Of a stretch of DNA of 64,000 nt, positions 46,363 to 57,649 are shown piece by piece. The position numbers and the translations under genes were made by a program. Under the pieces are notes generated by a model. It made no database searches and had not been told where the DNA came from. It worked only from the letters and a program-made list of their open reading frames with translations. The stretch lies in NCBI RefSeq assembly GCF_004217215.1, contig NZ_SHKP01000009.1, forward strand, positions 1 to 64,000. Reading direction: 5' to 3'. Source of the DNA: Rivibacter subsaxonicus (GTDB lineage: Bacteria > Pseudomonadota > Gammaproteobacteria > Burkholderiales > Burkholderiaceae_C). Position 1 is the first letter of the stretch. Each line of letters starts with the position of its first letter.

Positions 46363-47709
46363 ATGAAACCGGTGATCGCACTCGTCGGCCGCCCCAACGT
46401 GGGCAAGTCGACGCTCTTCAACCGGCTCACCAAGAGCCGCGACGCGATCGTGGCCGACTTTGCCGGTCTCACCCGCGATCGCCACTACGGCGACGGCAAG
46501 CTCGGCGCGCACGAGTTCATCGTCATCGACACCGGCGGCTTCGAGCCCACGGCCGAAACCGGCATCATCAAGGAGATGGCCAAGCAGACGCGCCAGGCGG
46601 TGGCCGAGGCCGACGCGGTGATCTTCGTGGTCGACGTGCGCGGGGGCTTGAGCGCGCAGGACCACGACATCGCCAGCTACCTGCGCACTTCGGGCAAGAA
46701 GGTGGTGCTGGCCGCCAACAAGGCCGAAGGCATGCAGGAGTCGCCGCTGCTGGGCGAGTTCTACGAGCTCGGCCTGGGCGAGCCGCACCCGATCTCGTCG
46801 GCGCACGGACAGGGCATCCGCAGCCTGGTCGAACTCGCGCTTGACGGACTGCTGCCGCAGGACGAGCCGGAGGATGAACTGGCCGACGGCAGCGAGGATC
46901 GCCCGATCCGCCTGGCGGTGGCCGGCCGCCCCAACGTCGGCAAGAGCACGTTGATCAACACCTGGCTCGGCGAGGAGCGCCTGGTCGCCTTCGACATGCC
47001 GGGCACCACGCGCGACGCGATCTCGGTGCCCTTCGAGCGCAACGGCCAGCGCTTCCAGCTGATCGACACCGCCGGTCTGCGCCGCAAGGGCAAGGTCTTC
47101 GAGGCGATCGAGAAGTTCTCGGTGGTCAAGACGCTGCAGGCGATCTCGGACGCCAACGTCGTGGTGCTGCTGGTCGACGCCCAGGAAGGCGTGTCCGAAC
47201 AGGACGCCCACATCGCCGGCTACATCCTCGATGCCGGCCGCGCGGTGGTGATCGCGATCAACAAGTGGGACGCGATCGACAGCTACCAGCGCGAGATGCT
47301 CGAGCGTTCGATCGAGTCGCGGCTGGCCTTCCTGAAGTTCGCGCCGGTGCTGCACATCTCGGCGCTCAAGCGCCAGGGGCTGGGTCCGCTATGGCAGGCG
47401 ATCGGCGATGCCTGGGCTTCGGCCACCAAGAAGATGCCGACCCCGCAGCTGACGCGCGTCCTGCTCGAGGCCGTGCAGTTCCAGCAGCCCAAGCGGGCCG
47501 GCGCCTTCCGCCCCAAGCTGCGCTATGCGCATCAGGGCGGCCAGAATCCGCCGCTGGTGGTGATCCACGGCAACGCGCTCGATCACATCACCGACGCCTA
47601 CAAGCGCTTCCTCGAGGGGCGCTTCCGCGCCCATTTCAAGCTCAGCGGCACGCCGATGCGCATCGAACTGCGCAGCTCGAAGAACCCCTTTGCAGAGGGT
47701 GACTCGTAG
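46363..47709 (+). CDS. der: Ribosome-assembly GTPase Der (EngA)
   Basis: A 448-residue essential GTPase with two G domains in tandem, needed for 50S maturation. Both P-loops read GRPNVGKST (residues about 8-16 and 188-196). Switch elements [10 protein letters not shown] and [19 protein letters not shown] are visible, followed by a KH-like domain ending in [15 protein letters not shown]. Follows bamB by 39 bases. Confidence 0.97.
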   Translation: MKPVIALVGRPNVGKSTLFNRLTKSRDAIVADFAGLTRDRHYGDGKLGAHEFIVIDTGGFEPTAETGIIKEMAKQTRQAVAEADAVIFVVDVRGGLSAQDHDIASYLRTSGKKVVLAANKAEGMQESPLLGEFYELGLGEPHPISSAHGQGIRSLVELALDGLLPQDEPEDELADGSEDRPIRLAVAGRPNVGKSTLINTWLGEERLVAFDMPGTTRDAISVPFERNGQRFQLIDTAGLRRKGKVFEAIEKFSVVKTLQAISDANVVVLLVDAQEGVSEQDAHIAGYILDAGRAVVIAINKWDAIDSYQREMLERSIESRLAFLKFAPVLHISALKRQGLGPLWQAIGDAWASATKKMPTPQLTRVLLEAVQFQQPKRAGAFRPKLRYAHQGGQNPPLVVIHGNALDHITDAYKRFLEGRFRAHFKLSGTPMRIELRSSKNPFAEGDS

Positions 47710-47777
47710 TCGCCGCGGCGAAGAGTGTCGCGCGTGTGATACCTTTCGCCGAACTCTCTTCCAACACGGAGCATATC

Positions 47778-48026
47778 GTGAGCAACAAAGGGCAACTCCT
47801 ACAAGACCCGTTCCTGAACCTGCTGCGCAAGGAGCATGTTCCGGTCTCGATCTACCTCGTCAACGGCATCAAGCTGCAGGGGCAGATCGAATCCTTTGAC
47901 CAGTACGTGGTCCTGCTGCGCAACACCGTCACCCAGATGGTCTACAAGCACGCGATCTCGACTGTCGTACCGGGCCGCGCCGTGAACTTCCACGCCAGCG
48001 AACCGGTCGAAGGCGGCACCCCCTGA
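47778..48026 (+). CDS. hfq: RNA chaperone Hfq
   Basis: An 82-residue Sm-like protein forming hexameric rings that pair small RNAs with mRNAs. The core [20 protein letters not shown] and the Sm2 motif [13 protein letters not shown] match betaproteobacterial Hfq closely. It uses GTG at 47778, giving the standard SNKGQLLQ start, with GGAG nine to ten bases upstream; a longer frame from 47736 is unlikely. The C-terminal tail is short. Confidence 0.96.
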   Translation: MSNKGQLLQDPFLNLLRKEHVPVSIYLVNGIKLQGQIESFDQYVVLLRNTVTQMVYKHAISTVVPGRAVNFHASEPVEGGTP

Positions 48027-48034
48027 GGACTGGC

Positions 48035-48060
48035 GCTGCCGGTGCGCCCGCACCGGCAGC
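48035..48060 (+). terminator. Hairpin between hfq and hflX
   Basis: GCTGCCGGTGC-GCCC-GCACCGGCAGC is a perfect 11-bp stem nine bases after the hfq stop and 15 bases before the hflX start. No T-run follows, so it may reduce rather than stop read-through, or protect the hfq mRNA 3' end. Confidence 0.55.
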
Positions 48061-48075
48061 ACCGCGTACGCCACC

Positions 48076-49359
48076 TTGAGCATTGCCCCGAACCCGGCCG
48101 ATCAGGCCCGTACCGTGCTGGTCGGCGTCGACCTCGGCCCCGGGAGTTCTTTCGATCCGACGCTAGACGAACTGGCGTTGCTGGCCGAATCGGCCGGCGA
48201 CACGCCGGTGGCGCGACTGACCGCGCGCCGCAAGGCGCCCGACGCCGCGCTCTTCGTCGGTTCCGGCAAGGCCGACGAGATCAAGGCGCTGGTCGCCGCC
48301 ACGCAGGCCCACGGCGTGATCTTCGATCAGGCGCTATCGCCGGCGCAGCAGCGCAACCTCGAGCGCCACCTCGGTGTCGAGGTGCTCGACCGCATCGGCC
48401 TGATCCTCGAGATCTTCGGTGCCCGCGCCCAGAGCGCCGAAGGCAAGTTGCAGGTCGAACTGGCCCGGCTGCGCTACCTGAGCACCCGCCTGGTGCGACG
48501 CTGGAGCCATCTCGAGCGCCAGCGCGGCGGCGTCGGTCATCGCGGTGGTCCTGGCGAGCGCCAGATCGAACTCGACAAGCGCATGATCGGCGAGCGCATC
48601 AAGCAGCTCAAGGGTCGCCTGGTCAAGCTCAAGCGTCAGCGCGGCACCCAGCGCAAGGCGCGAGAGCGCCAGGGCACCTTCCGCGTCTCGCTGGTCGGCT
48701 ACACCAACGCCGGCAAGAGCACGCTGTTCAATGCGCTGGTCAAGGCGCGCGCCTACGCCGCCGACCAGCTCTTCGCCACGCTCGACACCACCACTCGCCA
48801 GCTCTACCTGGAGGACGTGCAGACCTCGGTCAGCCTGTCCGATACCGTGGGCTTCATCCGCGACCTGCCGCACTCGCTGGTCGAGGCCTTCGAGGCCACG
48901 CTGCAGGAGGCGGTCGACGCGGACCTGCTGCTGCACGTGATCGACGCCTCGAGCCCGGTGCTCACCGAGCAGATGGCCGAGGTGCAGCGGGTGCTGGCCG
49001 AGATCGGCGCCGATGGCATCGGCCAGGTGCTGGTCTACAACAAGAGCGACCTGCTACCGGCCGACCAGCGACCGCGCGCGGCGCTCGACGTGCTCGAACT
49101 CGAGGGCGGCGTGCGGGTGCCGCGCGTGTTCCTCAGTGCGCTGACCGCCGAAGGCCTCCCGGCGCTGCGCGGCCTGCTTGCCATGGCCGCTGCAGGCCGG
49201 CTCGAACAGGCACTGGATGGCGGCGAACTGACACCGAATGCCGTTGCCGCCTCTTGTGACCTGGCTGCGGCGCCCCCACTTTGTACCCCGACCCTGCCGG
49301 ATCAAGCGCCGATCGCCACGCTGCGCACCGGCACCAACGACAGCCACCTCCGATCATGA
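48076..49359 (+). CDS. hflX: GTPase HflX
   Basis: A 427-residue ribosome-splitting GTPase. The N-terminal HflX domain includes AEGKLQVELARLRYLSTRLVR and RGGVGHRGGPGERQIELDKR. The G domain has P-loop GYTNAGKSTLFNAL, switch DTVGFIRDLPHSLVEAF and NKSD. It uses TTG at 48076. The last 45 residues (after EQALDGGELTP) form a Pro/Ala/Thr-rich tail beyond the usual C-terminus. The stop overlaps the hflK start (ATGA). Confidence 0.93.
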   Translation: MSIAPNPADQARTVLVGVDLGPGSSFDPTLDELALLAESAGDTPVARLTARRKAPDAALFVGSGKADEIKALVAATQAHGVIFDQALSPAQQRNLERHLGVEVLDRIGLILEIFGARAQSAEGKLQVELARLRYLSTRLVRRWSHLERQRGGVGHRGGPGERQIELDKRMIGERIKQLKGRLVKLKRQRGTQRKARERQGTFRVSLVGYTNAGKSTLFNALVKARAYAADQLFATLDTTTRQLYLEDVQTSVSLSDTVGFIRDLPHSLVEAFEATLQEAVDADLLLHVIDASSPVLTEQMAEVQRVLAEIGADGIGQVLVYNKSDLLPADQRPRAALDVLELEGGVRVPRVFLSALTAEGLPALRGLLAMAAAGRLEQALDGGELTPNAVAASCDLAAAPPLCTPTLPDQAPIATLRTGTNDSHLRS

Positions 49360-50684
49360 CCATGCCCGACCCCGCCGTGGCCCTGCCGCCCGAGCCTTTC
49401 CCGCCGATGGCCCGCATCGGCGCGCTCGCCCGTGCCGCCGCTGCCTTGACTGCGGGGCTGATCCGCCGGTTGCGCCCGGGACGCGACTCGCTGGTGCTCA
49501 ACAGCGGCGGCCGCAACGACGGCCCCCCCGACCTCGACGAACTCTGGCGCGACTTCAACCGCAAGCTCAGCGGCCTGTTCGGCGGTGGCGGCAAGGGCGA
49601 GGGGCCGCGTGGCGGCAACGAGCAGAGCCCGCAGCCTGACATGAAGAGCGCCGGCATCGGCCTCGGCGTGATCGGGCTGGTGGTGCTGCTGATCTGGGCT
49701 GGCAGCGGCTTCTTCATCGTCCAGGAAGGCCAGCAGGGCGTGATCTTGTCCTTCGGCCGCTACAACCGCACGGTCGACGCAGGCATCCAGTGGCGCGCGC
49801 CTTATCCCTTCCAGAGTCACGAGGTGGTCAACTTCACCCAGCTGCGCTCGGTCGAGATCGGTCGCTCGGCGACGGTGCAGTCGACCGGCCTGCGCGACTC
49901 CTCGATGCTGACCCAGGACGAGAACATCGTCGACATCCGCTTCACGGTTCAGTACCGGCTCAAGGACTCGCGCGACTTCCTGTTCGAGAACCGCAACCCG
50001 GACGAGGCCGTGGTGCTGGCTGCCGAGTCGGCCGTGCGCGAGATCGTCGGCCGCAGCGACATGAACTCGGTGCTCTACGAGCGGCGCGACGAACTCGCGG
50101 TGGAGCTTTCGAAGTCGCTCCAGACCCAGATCGACCGACTGCGATCGGGCATCCTGGTCACCAATGTCAATGTGCAGAGCGTGCAGCCCCCGGAGGCGGT
50201 GCAGGCCGCCTTCGACGACGCCGTCAAGGCCACGGCCGACCGCCAGCGCTTCCAGAACGAAGGCCAGGCCTACGCCAACGACGTGATTCCGCGCGCGCAG
50301 GGCACGGCGTCGCGACTGCGTGCGGAGTCCGAGGGCTACCGCGAACGCGTCGTCGCGCAGGCGGTCGGCGATGCCTCGCGCTTCAAGCAGGTGCTGGCCG
50401 AGTACCAGAAGGCACCCGTGGTCACACGCGACCGCCTCTACGTGGACACCATGCGCGAGGTCTACAGCAACGTCAGCAAGGTCATGATCGACGTACGCAA
50501 CAACTCGAACCTGCTCTACCTGCCGCTGGACAAGCTGATCCAGGCCACCGGCGCCGGCACGCCGGTGACGGTGGCACCGGCGGCTCCCGAGAGCGTGCCG
50601 AGTCCGAGCGCGCCGGCCGCCGCGGCCGCGGCCGACGCGCGCTCGCGCGACAACCAGCGCGGTCGCGACCGCGAGGGCCGCTGA
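49356..50684 (+). CDS. hflK: FtsH protease modulator HflK
   Basis: A 442-residue SPFH/prohibitin-type membrane protein that forms a cage with HflC around FtsH. A Gly-rich cytoplasmic start (LSGLFGGGGKGEGPRGG) precedes a transmembrane helix at about 92-113, then the SPFH domain (FFIVQEGQQGVILSFGRYNRTVDAGIQWRAP) and coiled coil, with a charged Arg/Asp C-terminal tail. ATG at 49356 overlaps the hflX stop. Confidence 0.95.
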   Translation: MTMPDPAVALPPEPFPPMARIGALARAAAALTAGLIRRLRPGRDSLVLNSGGRNDGPPDLDELWRDFNRKLSGLFGGGGKGEGPRGGNEQSPQPDMKSAGIGLGVIGLVVLLIWAGSGFFIVQEGQQGVILSFGRYNRTVDAGIQWRAPYPFQSHEVVNFTQLRSVEIGRSATVQSTGLRDSSMLTQDENIVDIRFTVQYRLKDSRDFLFENRNPDEAVVLAAESAVREIVGRSDMNSVLYERRDELAVELSKSLQTQIDRLRSGILVTNVNVQSVQPPEAVQAAFDDAVKATADRQRFQNEGQAYANDVIPRAQGTASRLRAESEGYRERVVAQAVGDASRFKQVLAEYQKAPVVTRDRLYVDTMREVYSNVSKVMIDVRNNSNLLYLPLDKLIQATGAGTPVTVAPAAPESVPSPSAPAAAAAADARSRDNQRGRDREGR

Positions 50685-50710
50685 GCCGGCGCCGACAGGA
50701 GAACAACAAC

Positions 50711-51595
50711 ATGAACAAGATCGGCATGATCGTTGCAGGCGCGCTGCTCGCGCTGATGATTCTTGCGTCGACGCTCTACGTCGTCGACCAGCGGCAGTTC
50801 GCCGTGCTCTACCAGTTCGGCGAGATCAAGCAAGTGATCGACAAGCCTGGCCTGCAGTTCAAGGCGCCGCCTCCGCTGCAGAACGTGGTGTTCCTCGACA
50901 AGCGCATCCAGAGCCTGGACAGCCCCGACAGCAAGCCCGTCTTCACCGCCGAGAAGAAGAGCCTGGTGATCGACTGGCTGGTGAAGTGGCGCATCACCGA
51001 CCCGCGCCAGTTCATCCGCAACAACGGCACCGACATCCGCAACGCCGAAACCCGGCTCAGCCCGATCGTGCAGGCCGCGCTCAACGAAGAGGTGACGCGG
51101 CGCAACGTGCAGGCGGTGCTGTCGGGCGAGCGCGAGAAGATCATGCAGGGCGTGATCCAGCGCGTCAGCGCCGATGCCAAGAGCTTCGGCATCGAGATCG
51201 TCGACATGCGCATCAAGCGGGTCGACTTCGTCTCCAACATCACCGACTCGGTCTACCGGCGCATGCAGTCGGAGCGCCAGCGCGTGGCCAACGAACTGCG
51301 CTCGACCGGCCAGGCCGAGGGCGAGAAGATCCGCGCCGATGCCGACCGCCAGCGTGAGGTCATCGTCGCCGAGGCCTTCCGCGAGGCGCAAAAGGTCAAG
51401 GGCGAGGGCGACGCCAAGGCCAGCGCGATCTATGCCGAGTCCTTCGGCCGCGACCCGGCCTTCGCCCAGTTCTACCGAAGCCTCGAGTCGTACCGCTCGG
51501 TATTCCGCAGCAAGAGCGACATCGTCGTCGTCCAGCCCGACAACGAGTTCTTCAAGGCGATGAACGGCAGCGCCGCGCCGGCGCCGCGCAAGTGA
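50711..51595 (+). CDS. hflC: FtsH protease modulator HflC
   Basis: A 294-residue partner of HflK with one N-terminal transmembrane helix (about 5-22), an SPFH domain (YVVDQRQFAVLYQFGEIKQV) and the conserved C-terminal DPAFAQFYRSLESYR...VVVQPDNEFFKAM. AGGAG precedes the ATG at 50711 by about nine bases. Same operon as hflX-hflK. Confidence 0.95.
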   Translation: MNKIGMIVAGALLALMILASTLYVVDQRQFAVLYQFGEIKQVIDKPGLQFKAPPPLQNVVFLDKRIQSLDSPDSKPVFTAEKKSLVIDWLVKWRITDPRQFIRNNGTDIRNAETRLSPIVQAALNEEVTRRNVQAVLSGEREKIMQGVIQRVSADAKSFGIEIVDMRIKRVDFVSNITDSVYRRMQSERQRVANELRSTGQAEGEKIRADADRQREVIVAEAFREAQKVKGEGDAKASAIYAESFGRDPAFAQFYRSLESYRSVFRSKSDIVVVQPDNEFFKAMNGSAAPAPRK

Positions 51596-51639
51596 AGCTC
51601 CGGCGCTGACGGTTCGCGAATTCGGGCCCGGACACGCCG

Positions 51640-51828
51640 ATGAGCGAGATCCTGTGGAGCGCGTTCGCGCTGGTACTGGTGATCGAGGGCCTGCTGCCCT
51701 TCTTCAGCCCGCGCCTGTGGCGGCAGGTGTTCGAGCAGGCGCTGCAACTCAGCGATGGCCAGTTGCGCTTCATCGGCCTGAGCAGCATGCTGCTCGGCCT
51801 GCTCGTGCTGGTCTTCGTCGCAGCCTGA
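51640..51828 (+). CDS. DUF2065 small membrane protein
   Basis: A 62-residue protein with two hydrophobic helices (about 3-21 and 43-60) and the conserved middle SPRLWRQVFEQALQLSD. DUF2065 (YjeT-like) genes sit after hflC in many proteobacteria; function unknown. Starts 44 bases after hflC. Confidence 0.85.
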   Translation: MSEILWSAFALVLVIEGLLPFFSPRLWRQVFEQALQLSDGQLRFIGLSSMLLGLLVLVFVAA

Positions 51829-51885
51829 GCCCGGTTCCGCGGCGCGCGGCCTGCGTCGCCGGTGAGGCTGACGCTTGGCCGCCCG

Positions 51886-51891
51886 TACAAT
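51886..51891 (+). promoter_or_regulatory. -10 box of hisZ-purA
   Basis: TACAAT in CCCGTACAATGG, 27 bases before the hisZ ATG at 51919. It gives hisZ-purA a promoter separate from hfl. Confidence 0.5.
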
Positions 51892-51918
51892 GGTTCTTTA
51901 ACCCGGCTTGTCTGCTTC

Positions 51919-54470
<2,552 letters not shown>

Positions 54471-54497
54471 AGCCGGTCACGACACGGAGAAAGCAAC

Positions 54498-55019
54498 ATG
54501 CTCACCGACGACGGCAAGCACCTCTATGTGTCCTGGGACGAGTACCACCTGCTGACCGAGCGGCTGGCACTCAAGGTGCACCACTCAGGCTGGGCTTTCG
54601 ACCAGATCCTGTGCCTGGCGCGTGGCGGCATGCGGCCCGGAGACATCCTCTCGCGGGTGTTCGACAAGCCGCTGGCGATCATGTCGACCAGTTCCTACCG
54701 CGACGACGGAGGCACGCTGCAGGGTCGCCTGGACATGGCCAAGTACATCACCATGCCCAAGGGCGAACTGGCCGGGCGTGTGCTGCTGGTCGACGACCTG
54801 GCCGACTCGGGCGTCACGCTCAGGGCGGTGGTCGAGCGGCTGCGCGGCATTCCGTCGATCGCCGAGCTGCGCTCGGCGGTGCTGTGGGTCAAGGGCGTGT
54901 CGAGCTACACGCCGGACTACTTCGTCGAGATGCTGCCGAGCAGCCCCTGGATCCATCAGCCCTTCGAGGACTACGACTCGCTGCGGCCCGAGGGTCTGGC
55001 CAGGAAGCTCGCGGTCTGA
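54498..55019 (+). CDS. Phosphoribosyltransferase family protein
   Basis: A 173-residue type I PRTase-fold protein related to xanthine/hypoxanthine phosphoribosyltransferases. The PRPP-binding motif is RVLLVDDLADSGVTL (near residue 95), with an upstream LARGGMRPGDILSR substrate loop. Following purA by 27 bases, it is probably co-transcribed and works in purine salvage; exact base specificity not visible. Confidence 0.88.
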   Translation: MLTDDGKHLYVSWDEYHLLTERLALKVHHSGWAFDQILCLARGGMRPGDILSRVFDKPLAIMSTSSYRDDGGTLQGRLDMAKYITMPKGELAGRVLLVDDLADSGVTLRAVVERLRGIPSIAELRSAVLWVKGVSSYTPDYFVEMLPSSPWIHQPFEDYDSLRPEGLARKLAV

Positions 55020-55116
55020 GGCTTGGTCGACAACTCTCGAGCCCCATCATGCGGCGCGCCTTGCGCGCCGCCGCATTCGATCTCTCGTCCGAGTCCGCTG
55101 CAAGCACACCGGGAAG

Positions 55117-55149
55117 CAAAAAGGGGCCAGCATTTTCATGCTGGCCCCT
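55117..55149 (-). terminator. Intrinsic terminator of tRNA-Leu
   Basis: On the minus strand AGGGGCCAGCAT-GAAA-ATGCTGGCCCCT is followed by TTTTT. It lies 20 bases after the tRNA 3' end. On the plus strand the same stem may also end the purA-PRTase transcript. Confidence 0.85.
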
Positions 55150-55168
55150 ATCATCTTGCTACTTGTCT

Positions 55169-55253
<85 letters not shown>

Positions 55254-55347
55254 AGGTACCGAAGCCGGAGATTCTAGCATCAAAAAAGATAACAACACAA
55301 CAGCCGCCGCAGTCGCAACCGCTCTGACGAGTGAAGTCGACGGCACG

Positions 55348-57630
55348 GTGCAGGGCCATCGCGATGGACACGGCTTCGTGGTCCGCGACGACGGCGAATC
55401 CGACATCTATCTTTCGCCGCAGGAGATGCGCGCGGTGCTGCACCGCGACCGCGTTCGCGTGCGCGTGATCCGCTACGACCGCAAGGGCCGGCCCGAGGGC
55501 CGCGTGGTCGAGATCCTCGAGCGCAAGCGCGCGCCGATCATCGGCCGCCTGCTGCTCGAGGGCGGTGTCTGGCTGGTGGCACCGGAAGACAAGCGCTACG
55601 GCCAGGACATCCTGATCCCGAAGAACGCGACCGCGAAGGCGCAGACCGGGCAGGTGGTGGCGGTCGAGTTGACCGAGCCGCCGTCGCTTTACTCGCAGCC
55701 CGTGGGCCGGATCACCGAGGTGCTCGGCGAGATCGACGACCCCGGCATGGAGATCGAGATCGCGGTGCGCAAGTACGAGGTGCCGCACCGCTTCAGCGCC
55801 GAGACCATGGCTCAGGCGGCGAAGCTGCCCGAGCAGCTGCGTGCGGTCGATCGCAAGCATCGGGTCGATCTCAGCGACGTGCCGCTGGTGACGATCGACG
55901 GCGAGGACGCGCGCGACTTCGACGACGCCGTCTACTGCGAACCGGTCGCGATCGGCCGCGTCAAGAAGCCCAACGGCCATCGGCTGATCGTCGCCATCGC
56001 CGATGTCAGCCACTACGTGAAGCCGGGCGAGGCACTCGACGACGATGCCTACGAGCGCGCCACCAGCGTTTACTTCCCGCGCCGCGTGATTCCGATGCTG
56101 CCCGAGAAGCTCAGCAACGGCCTGTGCTCGCTGAACCCCAACGCCGACCGGCTGGCGATGGTCTGCGACATGGTGATCAACGCCGAGGGCGAGATTCACG
56201 CCTATCAGTTCTACCAGGCGCTGATCAACTCTCACGCGCGCTTCACCTACACCGAGGTGGCGGCGATCCTGGCCAACACGCGTGGCCCCGAGGCGCAGCG
56301 GCGCAAGGAACTGGTGCCGCATCTGCTGCACCTGCACGAGGCCTACCGCGCGCTGCTCAAGGCGCGCGGCAAGCGCGGCGCGGTCGACTTCGAGACCACC
56401 GAGACGCAGATCGTCTGCGACGAGAACGGCCGCATCGAGAAGATCGTGCCGCGCACCCGCAACGACGCGCACAAGCTGATCGAGGAGGCGATGCTGGCGG
56501 CCAACGTCTGCTCGGCCGAGTTCATTGCCGGTGCCGAGCAGCCCTCTCTGTACCGCGTGCACGAGGGACCGACACCCGAGAAGCGGACGATCCTGCAGAC
56601 CTATCTGCGGGCGCTGGGCCTCGGCCTGTCGATCAGCGACGACCCCAAGCCGGGCGAGTTCCAGGCGATCGCCAAGGCCACCAAGGACCGGCCCGATGCG
56701 CTGCAGATCCACACCATGCTGCTGCGCTCGATGCAGCAGGCGATCTACACGCCGGCCAACAGCGGGCACTTCGGCCTGGCCTACCCGGCCTACACGCACT
56801 TCACGAGCCCGATCCGGCGCTATCCCGATCTGCTGGTGCATCGCGTGATCAAGGCGATCCTGGCGGGCAAGCGCTATCACCTGCAGGTGACCGAGCTCGC
56901 GACCTCCGCGGTGCACACGCGCCCGGCGCGGCGCGGCGACAAGAAGGCCGAGCGTGCCGACGGCAAGCCGCTCAAGCCGGCACTCGCCGAACTGGCGATG
57001 TGGGAGGGCGCCGGCGCCCACTGCAGCGCCAACGAGCGGCGCGCCGACGAGGCCTCGCGCGACGTCGAGGCCTGGCTTAAGTGCAAGTTCATGCGCGAGC
57101 ATCTCGGCGAGGAGTACGGCGGCGCGGTCACCGCGGCCACCAGCTTCGGCCTCTTCGTCACGCTCGACGAGCTCTACGTCGAAGGCTTGGTCCACATCAC
57201 CGAGCTCGGCGGCGAGTACTTCCGCTTCGACGAGGCGCGCCAGGAACTGCGCGGCGAGCGCACCGGCGTGCGCTACGCGGTCGGCAGCCGGGTGCGGGTG
57301 CAGGTCAGCCGGGTCGACCTCGACGGCCGCAAGATCGATTTCCGGCTCGTGCGCGAGGGCGGTGCCGAGCCGCCGCGTCCGGTGCGCGAGCGCCACAAGG
57401 CGGCTGCGGCGGGCTCGGCCAGCGAGAAGCTCGAGGCGGTGGAAGCTGCCGATCGGGCGCTCAAGAAGGCCGGCAAGCGCGCCACGGCCTCGCCGCGCGC
57501 GGTGCGCGAGGCCGGTGGCGCCAGCGCCAAGGGCGGGGGCAAGGGCGTCGGCAAATCGGCTGCCAAGGGCGCTGCGGCCAAGTCGGCCACGACGCGCGGC
57601 GGTCCGGGGGCCAAGCGCAGCCGGCGCTGA
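55348..57630 (+). CDS. rnr: Ribonuclease R
   Basis: A 3'-5' exoribonuclease of the RNB family, 760 residues from the GTG at 55348. Two cold-shock domains (start VQGHRDGHGFVVRDDGESDIYLS) are followed by the RNB catalytic domain with the metal-binding Asp residues in TIDGEDARDFDDAVYCEP, an S1 domain (EEYGGAVTAATSFGLFVTLDELYVEGLVHI), and a Lys/Ala-rich tail. The N-terminal helix-turn-helix of most RNase R is missing. The frame is open upstream to a stop at 55204 without ATG, TTG or other GTG; the first CSD strand (EVDGTVQG) lies before the GTG, so the real start may be a non-standard codon upstream. Confidence 0.85.
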   Translation: MQGHRDGHGFVVRDDGESDIYLSPQEMRAVLHRDRVRVRVIRYDRKGRPEGRVVEILERKRAPIIGRLLLEGGVWLVAPEDKRYGQDILIPKNATAKAQTGQVVAVELTEPPSLYSQPVGRITEVLGEIDDPGMEIEIAVRKYEVPHRFSAETMAQAAKLPEQLRAVDRKHRVDLSDVPLVTIDGEDARDFDDAVYCEPVAIGRVKKPNGHRLIVAIADVSHYVKPGEALDDDAYERATSVYFPRRVIPMLPEKLSNGLCSLNPNADRLAMVCDMVINAEGEIHAYQFYQALINSHARFTYTEVAAILANTRGPEAQRRKELVPHLLHLHEAYRALLKARGKRGAVDFETTETQIVCDENGRIEKIVPRTRNDAHKLIEEAMLAANVCSAEFIAGAEQPSLYRVHEGPTPEKRTILQTYLRALGLGLSISDDPKPGEFQAIAKATKDRPDALQIHTMLLRSMQQAIYTPANSGHFGLAYPAYTHFTSPIRRYPDLLVHRVIKAILAGKRYHLQVTELATSAVHTRPARRGDKKAERADGKPLKPALAELAMWEGAGAHCSANERRADEASRDVEAWLKCKFMREHLGEEYGGAVTAATSFGLFVTLDELYVEGLVHITELGGEYFRFDEARQELRGERTGVRYAVGSRVRVQVSRVDLDGRKIDFRLVREGGAEPPRPVRERHKAAAAGSASEKLEAVEAADRALKKAGKRATASPRAVREAGGASAKGGGKGVGKSAAKGAAAKSATTRGGPGAKRSRR

Positions 57631-57649
57631 GCGCGTCCGCGCTCAGCGC
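57624..57649. terminator. Bidirectional hairpin containing both stop codons
   Basis: GCGCTGAGCGCG-TC-CGCGCTCAGCGC is a perfect 12-bp palindrome with a two-base loop. TGA of RNase R (57628-57630) is in one arm and TGA of the convergent NAD(P)HX gene (57645-57643) in the other. Confidence 0.6.
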
